Source of the DNA: an uncultured Collinsella sp.
GTDB lineage: Bacteria; Actinomycetota; Coriobacteriia; Coriobacteriales; Coriobacteriaceae
Reading direction: 5' to 3'
Assembly (NCBI GenBank): GCA_937950325.1
Contig: CALFDJ010000044.1
Location: 1-41,168, forward strand
DNA length: 41,168 nucleotides
Shown here: positions 23,901 through 31,195 of the stretch, piece after piece
Layout of the letters: the number at the start of each line of letters is the position of its first letter
How positions within the stretch are numbered: the stretch's first letter is position 1
Made by a program: the position numbers and the translations under genes
The notes under the pieces: model-generated
What the model was told of the DNA's origin: nothing
What the model saw: the letters and a program-made list of their open reading frames with translations, nothing else
The model's database searches: none

Positions 23901-25406
23901 GCGGCTGCCGAGAACGGCGGGGGCTTTGGACGAAAATGCCTCGGTCGCGATATCCTCAACGGCTATTCCGAGGTTTTTGGCAAAACCCTCGAGGAACGAG
24001 CCGCAGCCCGCAGAGCACGCCTCGTTGACGACGATATCGGTCAGCACGCCGTGGTTGAGCCAGATGGCCTTCATATCCTGTCCGCCGATGTCGAGCACGA
24101 AGGTCGCATCGGGAACGCATGTGCACGCGGCGCGGGCGTGCGCGACCGTCTCGACCGTATGGTAGTCGGCGTGGAACGCGCGCGCGAAAAGCTCCTCGCC
24201 GTATCCCGTGGTGCCCACGGCATCGATCGCAAGCGTGACTCCCGCTGTCTCCCAGCGGTTCTTCAAGCTGACAAGACCCTGTTGGGCGACGTCGAGCGGT
24301 CTGCCGTTATTAGACGCGTAGAACGAATCGACAAGCTCACCCGCCTCATCGACCAGGGCGAACTTGGTCGTCGTGCTCCCCGAATCGATACCGAGCGCCA
24401 CACGCACCGTCTCTCCGGGCGCATACGCATCCGGACCCTTTGCCGGCGTCTCTTTGCCATGGCGTGCCGTAAAATCCGCCTGCTCGGCAGGTGTGGCAAA
24501 AAAGGGCTGGGCAAGACGTCCCTCCCCGCTTGCGGGCGCGACCGTCTCGAGCTTATCCAGCCGGACAAAAGCGTCGGGAAGGTCGATCGGTTGGGACGAT
24601 GCGAACATGTCGGTCAGCGACAGGGCGGCACCGCGCGCGACCATGATCTGCGGATCGCGCGGGACGATAACCTGATCGTCCGATAGATTCAGTTGCTCCC
24701 GGAACACGCGGACCAGCGTGGGGTTGTAGGCGAGCGTACCGCCCTCGAAGATTACCGGCGGCTCGATGTCGATACCCTGGGCCAGACCGCCGATCGTTTG
24801 GCGGGCGACCGCGTGAAGCGCCGAAAGCGCCAGGTCGGTGGTAGGAATGCCCTCGTTGAGCAGCGGCTGGATATCGGTCTTTGCGTACACGCCGCAGCGG
24901 CCCGAGACCTCGTGGACGGTCGTTCCCCGGCTTGCGAGCTGCTCGAACTCGCCCGATTCGGTGCCGACCCCCATGAGCTTTGCCATCTCGTCGATAAATG
25001 CACCGGTACCGCCTGCGCACGAGCCGTTCATGCGCATGTCGGCAACCTCGATGTCTCCCTTATCGTTGGTGCGGAAGAAGATCATCTTGGCGTCTTGGCC
25101 GCCCAGCTCGATGGCGCAGCGCGTCTGCGGATAGAACCTGCTGATCGCGAGCGCGTTGGCGACCACCTCCTGAACGTACGAGGCGCCCAGCGCGGTCGCG
25201 ATATCGCGCGCACCCGAGCCGGTCACCGCAACGCGCAGCGACTCATGGGGAAAGCGCTCGGCGAGCTCGCCGAGCATGGCGCGCACGCTCGCTGTCTGAC
25301 ACGCCCCGTGGCGGCGATATCCCCACCACGCCTCGGTCATATCCTCGTGCATCGCGTAAACTTTGGTCGTCGTCGACCCTACGTCCAGTCCTACTAGCAA
25401 CGCCAT
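20967..25406 (-). CDS. Giant acyl-CoA dehydratase activase-related protein (two activase domains plus DUF2229/HgdB-like region)
   Basis: The protein is 1479 residues long. Domain 1 (about 1-280) is a BadF/HgdC-type ASKHA ATPase (LVGLDVGSTTTKVYA) with cluster Cys in SCAGGTGAFIDE and GRCGVYAKT. Domain 2 (about 335-600) repeats the fold (ALGIDSGSTTTKFAL, ACSAGCGSFLEG, SRCTVFMNS). A Cys-rich stretch (CRRCNNRCQ, NRCPRGG) follows, then a DUF2229-like region (IGIPRVLEFWDTMPFW) and an HgdB-like C-terminus. HgdC-type activases use ATP and a [4Fe-4S] cluster to inject electrons into 2-hydroxyacyl-CoA dehydratases. The role of the large fused form is not established. It is the first gene of a unit with tetR. 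Confidence 0.88.
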   Translation of the reverse strand: MALLVGLDVGSTTTKVYAMHEDMTEAWWGYRRHGACQTASVRAMLGELAERFPHESLRVAVTGSGARDIATALGASYVQEVVANALAISRFYPQTRCAIELGGQDAKMIFFRTNDKGDIEVADMRMNGSCAGGTGAFIDEMAKLMGVGTESGEFEQLASRGTTVHEVSGRCGVYAKTDIQPLLNEGIPTTDLALSALHAVARQTIGGLAQGIDIEPPVIFEGGTLAYNPTLVRVFREQLNLSDDQVIVPRDPQIMVARGAALSLTDMFASSQPIDLPDAFVRLDKLETVAPASGEGRLAQPFFATPAEQADFTARHGKETPAKGPDAYAPGETVRVALGIDSGSTTTKFALVDEAGELVDSFYASNNGRPLDVAQQGLVSLKNRWETAGVTLAIDAVGTTGYGEELFARAFHADYHTVETVAHARAACTCVPDATFVLDIGGQDMKAIWLNHGVLTDIVVNEACSAGCGSFLEGFAKNLGIAVEDIATEAFSSKAPAVLGSRCTVFMNSSVVSEQRRGKGPGDIMAGLCRSIIENVFTKVIRVSNLNRLGDKVVVQGGTFRNDAVLRAFEQYLGKPVTRAPHPGLMGAIGIALLAREECRKGDAGTSFIGLDAVERFEHREFGGVTCRRCNNRCQRAVVAFGDGSLYVTGNRCPRGGAISWDELVRKVPAAEELRPQGACEAQAPGTGRDRTAAAPNLFVDREKLLFESYPTVLVCGGRDVTIGIPRVLEFWDTMPFWSTFFSTLGFKVRVSGRSTKAMYERGLAHVTSDTVCFPAKLVHGHIRNLVDAGVDRIFMPIITTVPTENTASTSEWMCAVVKGYPYVMRNSDNPEERFGVPFDTPLFHWYDEGDRNRQLKAWCKETFDIDADLVAKATEQADRAQQTFENQLQLRGRQVLENLREDGGYAVVIASRPYHNDPLVNHGLPKLFSERGIPVLTPDAVPGVCNVDLSNSRIDIVNNYHARMLSCAVIVASTPELELVQMGSFGCGHDAYLTDEIARMMGEMSSKVPMMIKLDESDVAGPMGIRVRSFIESVNRRRAEERAEGARVHAVHPLDDPYKVKYTKRDRHDKIALVPNTSHAFCRLMTAAMRNQGVRAEALDIGREDAIRLGKRYVHNDICFPAQIVIGEALAALESGKYDPHDVAVVTGKYIGDCRLTHYMPLLRRALDDAGYDYVPVLTNDDVDAHNAHPGFKLGLGPSIQIAYGLPMIDALEAMLRRIRPYELEKGAADAAFDRALDEVIEGMERSGLRGQATGFKRALAIMDAVPYDRSNPHPTVLIVGEYLLNFHLGANHEIERYLEDNGLEVIEARMTDVIRKTYFYKHAQSREFHVDLSLPEKAWYATADNLFELAHDRCDRLGAASPLYEPPKRMPELVRASDKILHHTFDAGEGVLIPAEILEHAKRGCRNFVILQPFGCLPNHVVGRGLIHALKEQYPTAQFLPLDYDPDVSFANVENRLQMLIMNAKAQGCGEAHGETA

Positions 25407-25455
25407 AATGCTCCGTCTCTCGCATTTTTCCTGCTAGAGATATACCACTCTACGT

Positions 25456-25476
25456 AATACAACAGACTGTTGTATT
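25456..25476. promoter_or_regulatory. Perfect 21-bp palindrome, candidate TetR operator
   Basis: AATACAACAG (25456-25465) and CTGTTGTATT (25467-25476) are perfect reverse complements around one central A. The site lies 49 bases upstream of the activase start codon, near a TATATC that could serve as the -10. Symmetry and size suit a TetR dimer. Confidence 0.7.
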
Positions 25477-25493
25477 TAAACTCCGTATAAAAA

Positions 25494-25521
25494 GCGGCTG
25501 CCGAAACGCTTCAGCAGCCGC
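25494..25521 (-). terminator. Terminator downstream of the DUF2798 gene
   Basis: GCGGCTGC (25494-25501) pairs with GCAGCCGC (25514-25521). On the minus strand it is followed by TTTTTATA. The interval 25522-25687 has no gene but holds a perfect 9-bp inverted repeat, CGCTTAGGG (25634-25642) and CCCTAAGCG (25677-25685), just after the stop codon. Confidence 0.8.
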
Positions 25522-25687
25522 CGAATGCACCAACAGATTGTTCTGCGCGCTAGCACGTCGGGCAACGGAGCAGCACGGGCCCTCCGGTCATGCGCACCGC
25601 TCACGCCCGCGATGTCGCCGAGAGAGCTATCCACGCTTAGGGCTCCAACCAAGCAAGTCGCCCGCGCTCAGCAGATCCCTAAGCGAG

Positions 25688-26238
25688 CTACTCGCACTCA
25701 GGAGCCATAGCCTGCTCCAAGAGCTCGGCATGCTCCTCCTCGAAAACCGTCCCCACAGGGAAGGCGCGACGGAAGACGAAGTGGGAAATCGGACCGGCTA
25801 CCAAAAGGTTCCACGGCAGCGCCATCACAAAATTATGCGGGATGTTGATCATCCAGATCGCGGGCACGGAATACAGGTTCGCAAGGATGCCGCCGGGCAT
25901 GTGCGTCAGACCCTCGCAGGCACCGTACAGCGACATGATGATGACCATGGGAACGACCATGCAGGAGCTGACGGCGAGCGTCATGGCAAGCGGCGAGCTC
26001 TTGCCCGGCGTGACCAAGTACTTAAAGGCGAAACCCTTGGCGAGCGGGCTGGCGACGAACCAGTCGCAGCACATGGCAAAAATGTAGGCAACGGGGAAGC
26101 CGAGCCACGCGGCGGCAACGACCTCGCCGTTGATGGCCCCGTGCTGCAGGGCAACGTTGTAGATGCTCATCCAGAGCACCATGCAAAAGCACATGATAAA
26201 GGTGAACAGCAGGCTCTCTCTCGTTTGTTGATAGGCAT
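25688..26238 (-). CDS. DUF2798-family membrane protein, start frameshifted in a CT repeat
   Basis: Two DUF2798-like halves are present, FTFIMCFCMVLWMSIYN and LAVSSCMVVPMVIIMSLYG, with four hydrophobic segments; function unknown. The natural start appears to be ATG 26238 (MPINKRE) after an AGAGAGG site, but this frame reaches a stop after 23 codons. Deleting one dinucleotide from the CTCTCTCTC tract at 26214-26222 would give MPINKRESLLFTFIMCF, a typical family N-terminus. The only in-frame upstream ATG (26320) lies inside a terminator hairpin and lacks a ribosome site. The gene is off as sequenced, or the tract is a sequencing error. Confidence 0.7.
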
Positions 26239-26286
26239 GAAGGGCAGATTCCTCTCTGTGTTGTGCCGCGGCACCACGCAACAAAA

Positions 26287-26333
26287 ACGGGCGGGCAAGA
26301 TGGAGCTGTTGGGACTTCATCTCGCCCGCCCGT
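26287..26333 (-). terminator. Terminator upstream of the DUF2798 gene
   Basis: CGGGCGGGC (26288-26296) pairs with GCCCGCCCG (26324-26332), extended by GATG/CATC inside. On the minus strand five T follow. It separates the exporter gene from the DUF2798 gene, or attenuates transcription between them. Confidence 0.75.
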
Positions 26334-26448
26334 GATACGCGCGTCTGCGACTACTTATGTGGTGGAACCAGCCTAGCACGAAAACCCTGCGCTTCGTAAG
26401 CGTTGAGTTTATGAAGATGCAGGGCACCGATAATCCCCCGACCCCATA

Positions 26449-26515
26449 AGTTGCGGTGGAATACGGACTGTTTTGACCCTTTAAGCAGCAATTCAGTCCC
26501 TATTTCACCGCAACT
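26449..26515. repeat. Imperfect 22-bp inverted repeat, REP-like
   Basis: The arms 26449-26470 and 26494-26515 are complementary at 20 of 22 positions around a 23-base loop. The outer end reads AGTTGCGGTG. There is no T-tract. It adjoins the element at 26517-26551, making a compound repeat. Confidence 0.7.
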
Positions 26516-26516
26516 C

Positions 26517-26551
26517 ATTTGGTGCAAAGTAACCTGTCCCCCTTGCACCAA
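26517..26551. repeat. REP-like element with TTGGTGCAA arms
   Basis: TTGGTGCAA (26519-26527) and TTGCACCAA (26543-26551) are perfect 9-bp arms around AGTAACCTGTCCCCC. The 16-mer ATTTGGTGCAAAGTAA (26517-26532) recurs identically at 28248-28263. It abuts the exporter stop codon directly. Confidence 0.75.
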
Positions 26552-28120
26552 TTAGCTGGTGTGGCGCCAGCGAGGGTCGGTGAGCGTACGCGCCACACCC
26601 AGCCCAACGGGCAGAAACGCTACGATGAGCACTGCGCGCACAAACCAGCCGAGCATATTGACTGTGTCGAAGGTGCACATGTAATACATAGAGCGATAGA
26701 GATACAGACCGGGCACCATAATGACAATCGAAGGCACCGTGAGGGCGATGCGCGGGTAGGTGAGCTTGACTTCGGCCAAGCTTGCCAGCAGACCCGATAC
26801 CAGCGCGCCGATAAACGCTGCTGCCTCGGGAGGCATTCCCGTGCTGAGGCCCAAGAAGGGAATCATCGTCGGCGCATCGACAAGGGTCAGACGCAGGGTA
26901 TTGGACACGGCGCCGATCAGCCCAGCTGCCGCGGCCATCTTTACCGGGCTGTTGAACATCACCGAGAAGCCGAATACGCCAACGAAGCTCATCACCACGC
27001 GCAGGAGCGTAAGAGCCAACGGTGAGAGACCAAGCGGGGCGAAGTCATCCGGCGCCAGTCCCACACACTCGGCAACCATCCAACCTACGAGGGTCGCCAT
27101 CACAATAATTGACACAGCATACGAAAGACGCTCGATACCGCTTCGCATGTCGAGCTTAGCGATGTCGAGGCCTGCCGTAATGAGGGGAAAGCCGGGAATC
27201 ACAAAGAGCATGGCGCCGATATAGCCTTCTTGGTGCGACATTGCCCCTGGAATGACCTGGCCAAGGCCGAGCAATGCCAGCAGATACGAAACGCAAGCGA
27301 GCGCAACACCAGTCGTCAGCGCGCTAAACTGGCCAAGACCCTGCTTGAGAATATGGGAGCGAGCAAAGTTACCGACACCAGCGCCTACGAATGCGCAGGC
27401 CATCTCGATAGGGCCGCCGCCGAGCAAGAAGACGAAGGCGCCGCAAGCACAGGCTGCCGCAAGGCCCTGTTGCCAGGAAGCGTAATCGGGCTTCGAGCTC
27501 TCAACGGTCCTGAGCATCTCGTGATACTCGTGTACCGTGAAGCGACGACCATAGGTCTCGATTTCCTTGAGGAAACTCTCCATCATCCAAATGCGATGGG
27601 TATTGACTCCCGTTGTGGGCAGGCTGACAACCTCGTTAAAGCAGTGGCCATCTTCGATGCAGGTGCACTCAAACGACAGAAGACTCAGGTCGACGTGAAT
27701 CGTGACGCCGAGCACAGCGGCAACACGATTCATGGTATCGCGCACGCGCCAGGCACCCGTTCCGCTTGCCAGCATAAGCATGCCGGTGCGGCAGATGATG
27801 GATGATTTATCGGTGAGCGGCGCATCGACGGCAAGCTCATCGCCTGCCGTCACGATCTGGCGCCAGTCAGTTTTCATATGGAGTGCACCGGCACGAGCGC
27901 CGTGGTGCATAGGGACTCTCGAAAGCAGCGAGTCCAGGCGCGAAGACTGTGGGGGCTCCGTTGATTCACCCTCGTCCTCGTTGGGCTCTTCATCGACCAG
28001 ATCAAAGGAATCAAGCGGCGCTGGCTCGCGACGATCGATTAGCTCCTCATCCTCATCATCAAAGTAGTTGAACTGATCGAGCATGTCCTCTTCGATTGCA
28101 CGCTCGCTCGCGTCGTCCAT
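26552..28120 (-). CDS. Threonine/serine exporter, ThrE family
   Basis: This 522-residue membrane protein begins with an acidic tail of about 75 residues (EDMLDQFNYFDDEDEELID). A conserved cytoplasmic ThrE segment follows (MLMLASGTGAWRVRDTMNR), then about ten hydrophobic helices in two halves: ThrE/DUF1212, with GFPLITAGLDIAKLDMRSG, and ThrE_2/DUF3815. Corynebacterium ThrE exports L-Thr and L-Ser using the proton gradient; the substrate here is inferred from the family. AAAGGAG lies 8 bases before ATG 28120. REP-like elements flank it on both sides. Confidence 0.9.
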   Translation of the reverse strand: MDDASERAIEEDMLDQFNYFDDEDEELIDRREPAPLDSFDLVDEEPNEDEGESTEPPQSSRLDSLLSRVPMHHGARAGALHMKTDWRQIVTAGDELAVDAPLTDKSSIICRTGMLMLASGTGAWRVRDTMNRVAAVLGVTIHVDLSLLSFECTCIEDGHCFNEVVSLPTTGVNTHRIWMMESFLKEIETYGRRFTVHEYHEMLRTVESSKPDYASWQQGLAAACACGAFVFLLGGGPIEMACAFVGAGVGNFARSHILKQGLGQFSALTTGVALACVSYLLALLGLGQVIPGAMSHQEGYIGAMLFVIPGFPLITAGLDIAKLDMRSGIERLSYAVSIIVMATLVGWMVAECVGLAPDDFAPLGLSPLALTLLRVVMSFVGVFGFSVMFNSPVKMAAAAGLIGAVSNTLRLTLVDAPTMIPFLGLSTGMPPEAAAFIGALVSGLLASLAEVKLTYPRIALTVPSIVIMVPGLYLYRSMYYMCTFDTVNMLGWFVRAVLIVAFLPVGLGVARTLTDPRWRHTS

Positions 28121-28467
28121 ACAGGCGCTCCTTTCCTACCGACTAACCCCCATCCTAGGCAGCAACGGCTAAAGGAAACATAAAAGAGACGACTGTCATG
28201 CGAGCCATATGCGCAAACGTCGATTCATCGATGGACCACTCTCGTGTATTTGGTGCAAAGTAATGATCCCTTTTCCTCCGTCCCCAAGGGATCAAAGTGC
28301 CGGCAGAAAAGGAACGTCCCTAAGTGCCAACCAGGGCAACGCCGCAGGTAGAGGACAGACAGCGAAAGCCCGCCAGAGCGAGCAAGGTGCCTTCAAGAAA
28401 AATGGCGCCGCAGGTTGAGCATAAGTCAGCGAGCGGGTCGCATTTGTGACAAGGTGACGTGAAACGA
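28121..28467. other. Intergenic interval with a REP-like element, no gene
   Basis: This 347-base stretch between the divergently spaced exporter leader and the lysS 3' region shows no credible coding frame. It contains the REP-like element at 28248-28294. The rest (28330-28460) is unremarkable apart from a nearby GTGACAAGGTGACG. I see no clear promoter for the exporter. Confidence 0.5.
28248..28294. repeat. REP-like element sharing a 16-mer with 26517-26532
   Basis: It begins with ATTTGGTGCAAAGTAA (28248-28263), then TGATCCCTT (28264-28272) pairs perfectly with AAGGGATCA (28286-28294). Read on the minus strand, the core starts GGGGACGG like the ends of the 213-302 repeat. GGGACGTT is also shared with that repeat. 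Confidence 0.7.
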
Positions 28468-28496
28468 AAGGGCGCTGACCTTTTGGTCGCGCCCTT
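28468..28496 (-). terminator. Probable terminator of lysS
   Basis: AAGGGCGC (28468-28475) pairs with GCGCCCTT (28489-28496). On the minus strand TCGTTTC follows. It lies about 80 bases beyond the lysS stop codon. Confidence 0.6.
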
Positions 28497-28544
28497 GAAG
28501 TTGAACGTCAGATTGTCCAAATGCGGCCCGCGCAGCGTCGAGCC

Positions 28545-28571
28545 GTTACGCGGTTCGTAGAACCGCGTAAC
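28545..28571 (-). repeat. GTTACGCGGTT hairpin abutting the lysS stop codon
   Basis: GTTACGCGGTTC (28545-28556) pairs perfectly with GAACCGCGTAAC (28560-28571) around a 3-base loop. It begins three bases after the stop codon and has no T-tract. The same stem is found directly after dtd at 33061-33088. Confidence 0.75.
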
Positions 28572-28574
28572 AAG

Positions 28575-30539
28575 TTAGTACATCTTTGCGCCGGCGGGGA
28601 TGGAAGCGTCGAGCTGGATCAGGTTGAGACGCTCCTCGCCCTCCTCCTCGTGGATGGCACTGATGAGCATGCCGCAGCTGGGAATGCCCATCATCTTGCG
28701 CGGAGGCAGGTTGGTGATGGCGAGCAAGGTCTTGCCAACCAGGTCCTCGGGCTCGTAATAAGCGTGAATACCGGAGAGGATGGTGCGGTCGGTGCCGGTG
28801 CCGTCGTCGAGCGTAAAGTTCAGCAGCTTCTTGGACTTCTTGACGGCCTCGCATGCCTTGACCTTCACAGCGCGGAAATCGCTCTTGGAGAAGGTATCGA
28901 AGTCGACGAACTCCTCGAACAGCGGCTCAACGGCGATCTTGGAGTAATCGAGCGTGGGCTTAAGCGACTTAACGAACGGGCTCGCGGCGTTGCCGGCCTC
29001 GGCAGCCTTGGCGGCAGCGGCACCGGACTGGAAACCCTTCTCGGGCTTCATGTGCGGGAACAGCAGCACGTCGCGGATAGAAGCCTGGTTGGTAAGCAGC
29101 ATGACCACGCGGTCGATACCAATGCCAATGCCGCCCGCGGGAGGCATACCGTACTCGAGGGCGCGCACGTAGTCCTCGTCATACTCCATGGCCTCATCGT
29201 CGCCGCCGGCCTTCTCGGCCATCTGGGCGGCAAAGCGCTCGGCCTGGTCGACCGGGTCGTTGAGCTCGGAGAACGCGTTGGCGTACTCGTGGCCGGCAAT
29301 AACCAGCTCAAAGCGGTGCGTCAGGCGCGGGTCGTCCTCAAAACGCTTGGCAAGCGGGCTGACCTCGATGGGGTAATCGCACACGAAGGTCGGGTTGACG
29401 ATGGTGTCCTCGCCCAGCTCATCGTAAATCTCGGCGATGATCTTGCCAGCAGTCCACTCGGGCTTGATCTCCAGGCCCTTCTCGCGCGCGGCGGCAGCAA
29501 GCTCCTCGACCGGCGTGTCGATGGTGACCTGCTTGCCGAGCACGTCGGAGACGATGTCGGTCATGGGACGGCTGGCCCACTCACCAGAAAGGTCGATGGT
29601 CTGGCCCTGGTACTCGATGACCTCGGGGTTGCCGATGGCCTTGTTGGCCGCCTTAATGACGCCCTGGGCGAGCGTCTTCATGCCCTCGAGGTCGGAGAAG
29701 GCACGGTAGGCCTCCATCGTAGTGAACTCGGGGTTGTGGGTGAGGTCCATGCCCTCGTTACGGAAGATGCGGCCGATCTCGAACACGCGCTCAAAACCAC
29801 CGACGATGCAGCGCTTGAGGTGCAGCTCGGTGGCAATACGCAGGTAGCACTCCTGATCGAGCGCGTTGAAGTGGGTAATGAACGGCTTGGCGGTAGCGCC
29901 GCCCTGGATGGTCTGCAGGATGGGGGTCTCGACCTCCATGTAGCCGTCGGACTCCATAAAGCGACGGAAGGTAGAGAGAATCTGCGAACGCTTACGGAAG
30001 GTCTCGCGAACGTCGTCATTGGCGATCAGGTCGACATAGCGCTGGCGATAGCGGGTCTCCTTGTCGGAAAGACCGTGGAACTTCTCGGGCAGCGGACGAA
30101 CGGCCTTGGAAAGCAGGGTCGCACTCTTAGGGGCAACGGAAAGCTGGCCGCGCTGGGTGCGCACAACCACACCGGTCACGCCCAGGATGTCGCCCAGGTC
30201 GAGGGCCTTGAGCGTATTCCAGGCAGCCTCGTCCATGTCGTTGATGCGGCAGAACAGCTGAATCTCGGCAGTCGCATCGCGCACAACGATGAACATGATC
30301 TTGCCCTGACCGCGCTTGGCGACCACGCGGCCGGCGATCTTCACGACGTCCTCGGTGTCCTCGCCATCGGCAAGCTCGGCGTACTTAGCCTCGATATCGG
30401 CGACGTAGTCCTCAAGCTCAGAGTGCTCGGGATAGGGGTTCTGGCCCGCCTCGAACAGGGCGGCGCGCTTGGCCAGGCGGGTGGCGCGCTCGTCGTTGAG
30501 CGTCGATGCCTGATCGGCGGCGTTCAGGTTCTCTGCCAT
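28575..30539 (-). CDS. lysS: Lysyl-tRNA synthetase (class II) with C-terminal tRNA-binding domain
   Basis: At 654 residues it is about 150 longer than usual LysRS. Residues 60-165 are the OB-fold anticodon domain. The class II core has motif 2 (FEIGRIFRNEGMDLTHNPEF) and motif 3 (GIGIGIDRVVMLLT). After an Ala-rich linker (about 510-540), residues 545-654 form an EMAP-II/MetRS-type tRNA-binding domain (VKVKACEAVKKSKKLLNFTL, NLPPRKMMGIPSCGM). It charges tRNA-Lys; the extra domain probably raises tRNA affinity. GAGGAG precedes the ATG. greA lies upstream, with a terminator between them. Confidence 0.95.
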   Translation of the reverse strand: MAENLNAADQASTLNDERATRLAKRAALFEAGQNPYPEHSELEDYVADIEAKYAELADGEDTEDVVKIAGRVVAKRGQGKIMFIVVRDATAEIQLFCRINDMDEAAWNTLKALDLGDILGVTGVVVRTQRGQLSVAPKSATLLSKAVRPLPEKFHGLSDKETRYRQRYVDLIANDDVRETFRKRSQILSTFRRFMESDGYMEVETPILQTIQGGATAKPFITHFNALDQECYLRIATELHLKRCIVGGFERVFEIGRIFRNEGMDLTHNPEFTTMEAYRAFSDLEGMKTLAQGVIKAANKAIGNPEVIEYQGQTIDLSGEWASRPMTDIVSDVLGKQVTIDTPVEELAAAAREKGLEIKPEWTAGKIIAEIYDELGEDTIVNPTFVCDYPIEVSPLAKRFEDDPRLTHRFELVIAGHEYANAFSELNDPVDQAERFAAQMAEKAGGDDEAMEYDEDYVRALEYGMPPAGGIGIGIDRVVMLLTNQASIRDVLLFPHMKPEKGFQSGAAAAKAAEAGNAASPFVKSLKPTLDYSKIAVEPLFEEFVDFDTFSKSDFRAVKVKACEAVKKSKKLLNFTLDDGTGTDRTILSGIHAYYEPEDLVGKTLLAITNLPPRKMMGIPSCGMLISAIHEEEGEERLNLIQLDASIPAGAKMY

Positions 30540-30561
30540 AAGTTAGCTCCTCAAACTAAAA

Positions 30562-30590
30562 CGCTCCCCAGGATTCGGTCCCAGGGAGCG
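30562..30590 (-). terminator. Terminator between greA and lysS
   Basis: CGCTCCC (30562-30568) pairs with GGGAGCG (30584-30590). On the minus strand it is followed by TTTTAGTTT. It can end the greA transcript or attenuate read-through into lysS, whose ribosome site starts immediately after the T-rich stretch. Confidence 0.75.
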
Positions 30591-30618
30591 AAAACATACC
30601 TTTACGCGGGACCGTGGT

Positions 30619-31089
30619 CTAGCGTGCGATCTTGGCGATGGTGTAGACGCGAGTCTTGCCGGAAGGCGTAACGACCTCGACGGAATCGCCCTCGCCGTGA
30701 CCAATGATGGCGTGACCGACCGGAGACTCGTTGGAAATCTTGTGCTCGAGCGAGTTGGTCTCGGTGGTACCGACGAGCGTGACTTCCATGACCTCGCCGT
30801 TGGGATCAATCAGCGAAACGGTGGAACCGATGGAGACGGTCAGGTCGCCCGTGGTGGCAGCAACCTGAGCGTTGGCGAGGATGGCCTGGATCTCGGCAAT
30901 ACGAGCGGCGTTCTGGGCCTGCTTGTCCTTAGCGGCGTCGTACTCGGAGTTCTCCGAAAGGTCGCCGAACGCGCGGGCTTCCTTGATGTCCTCGACGATC
31001 TCCTTGGCGTAATCGCCCTCACGCCAAGCGAGCTCCTCGACGAGCTTCTGGCGGCCCTCAGCGGTCAGTACGATCTGGCTTGCGTCCAT
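30619..31089 (-). CDS. greA: Transcription elongation factor GreA
   Basis: This 156-residue protein has the N-terminal coiled coil (about 1-75, with EIVEDIKEARAFGDLSENSEYDAAKDKQ; the Asp and Glu at the tip stimulate RNA polymerase cleavage) and the C-terminal FKBP-like domain (SIGSTVSLID, NESPVGHAIIGH). It rescues backtracked RNA polymerase. The ATG at 31089 has GGGGAG upstream and matches the family start; a longer frame is not supported. Confidence 0.96.
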   Translation of the reverse strand: MDASQIVLTAEGRQKLVEELAWREGDYAKEIVEDIKEARAFGDLSENSEYDAAKDKQAQNAARIAEIQAILANAQVAATTGDLTVSIGSTVSLIDPNGEVMEVTLVGTTETNSLEHKISNESPVGHAIIGHGEGDSVEVVTPSGKTRVYTIAKIAR

Positions 31090-31142
31090 ACGGATATCTC
31101 CCCAACTCTGATCAAACAATCAACTGTCAACAAAACGAAAAA

Positions 31143-31170
31143 GACCGGCTAGCCTGCGGGCAAGCCGGTC
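31143..31170 (-). terminator. Terminator between tatA and greA
   Basis: GACCGGCT (31143-31150) pairs with AGCCGGTC (31163-31170). On the minus strand it is followed by TTTTTCGTTTTG. It ends the tatA transcript. Confidence 0.85.
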
Positions 31171-31195
31171 AGGTGCTCACCCCAAAGGGATGGGA

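Noticed and set aside
26239..26320. N-terminal extension of the DUF2798 protein from ATG 26320
   Set aside because: The codons lie in a GC-rich terminator hairpin, have no ribosome site and encode no membrane or family sequence.
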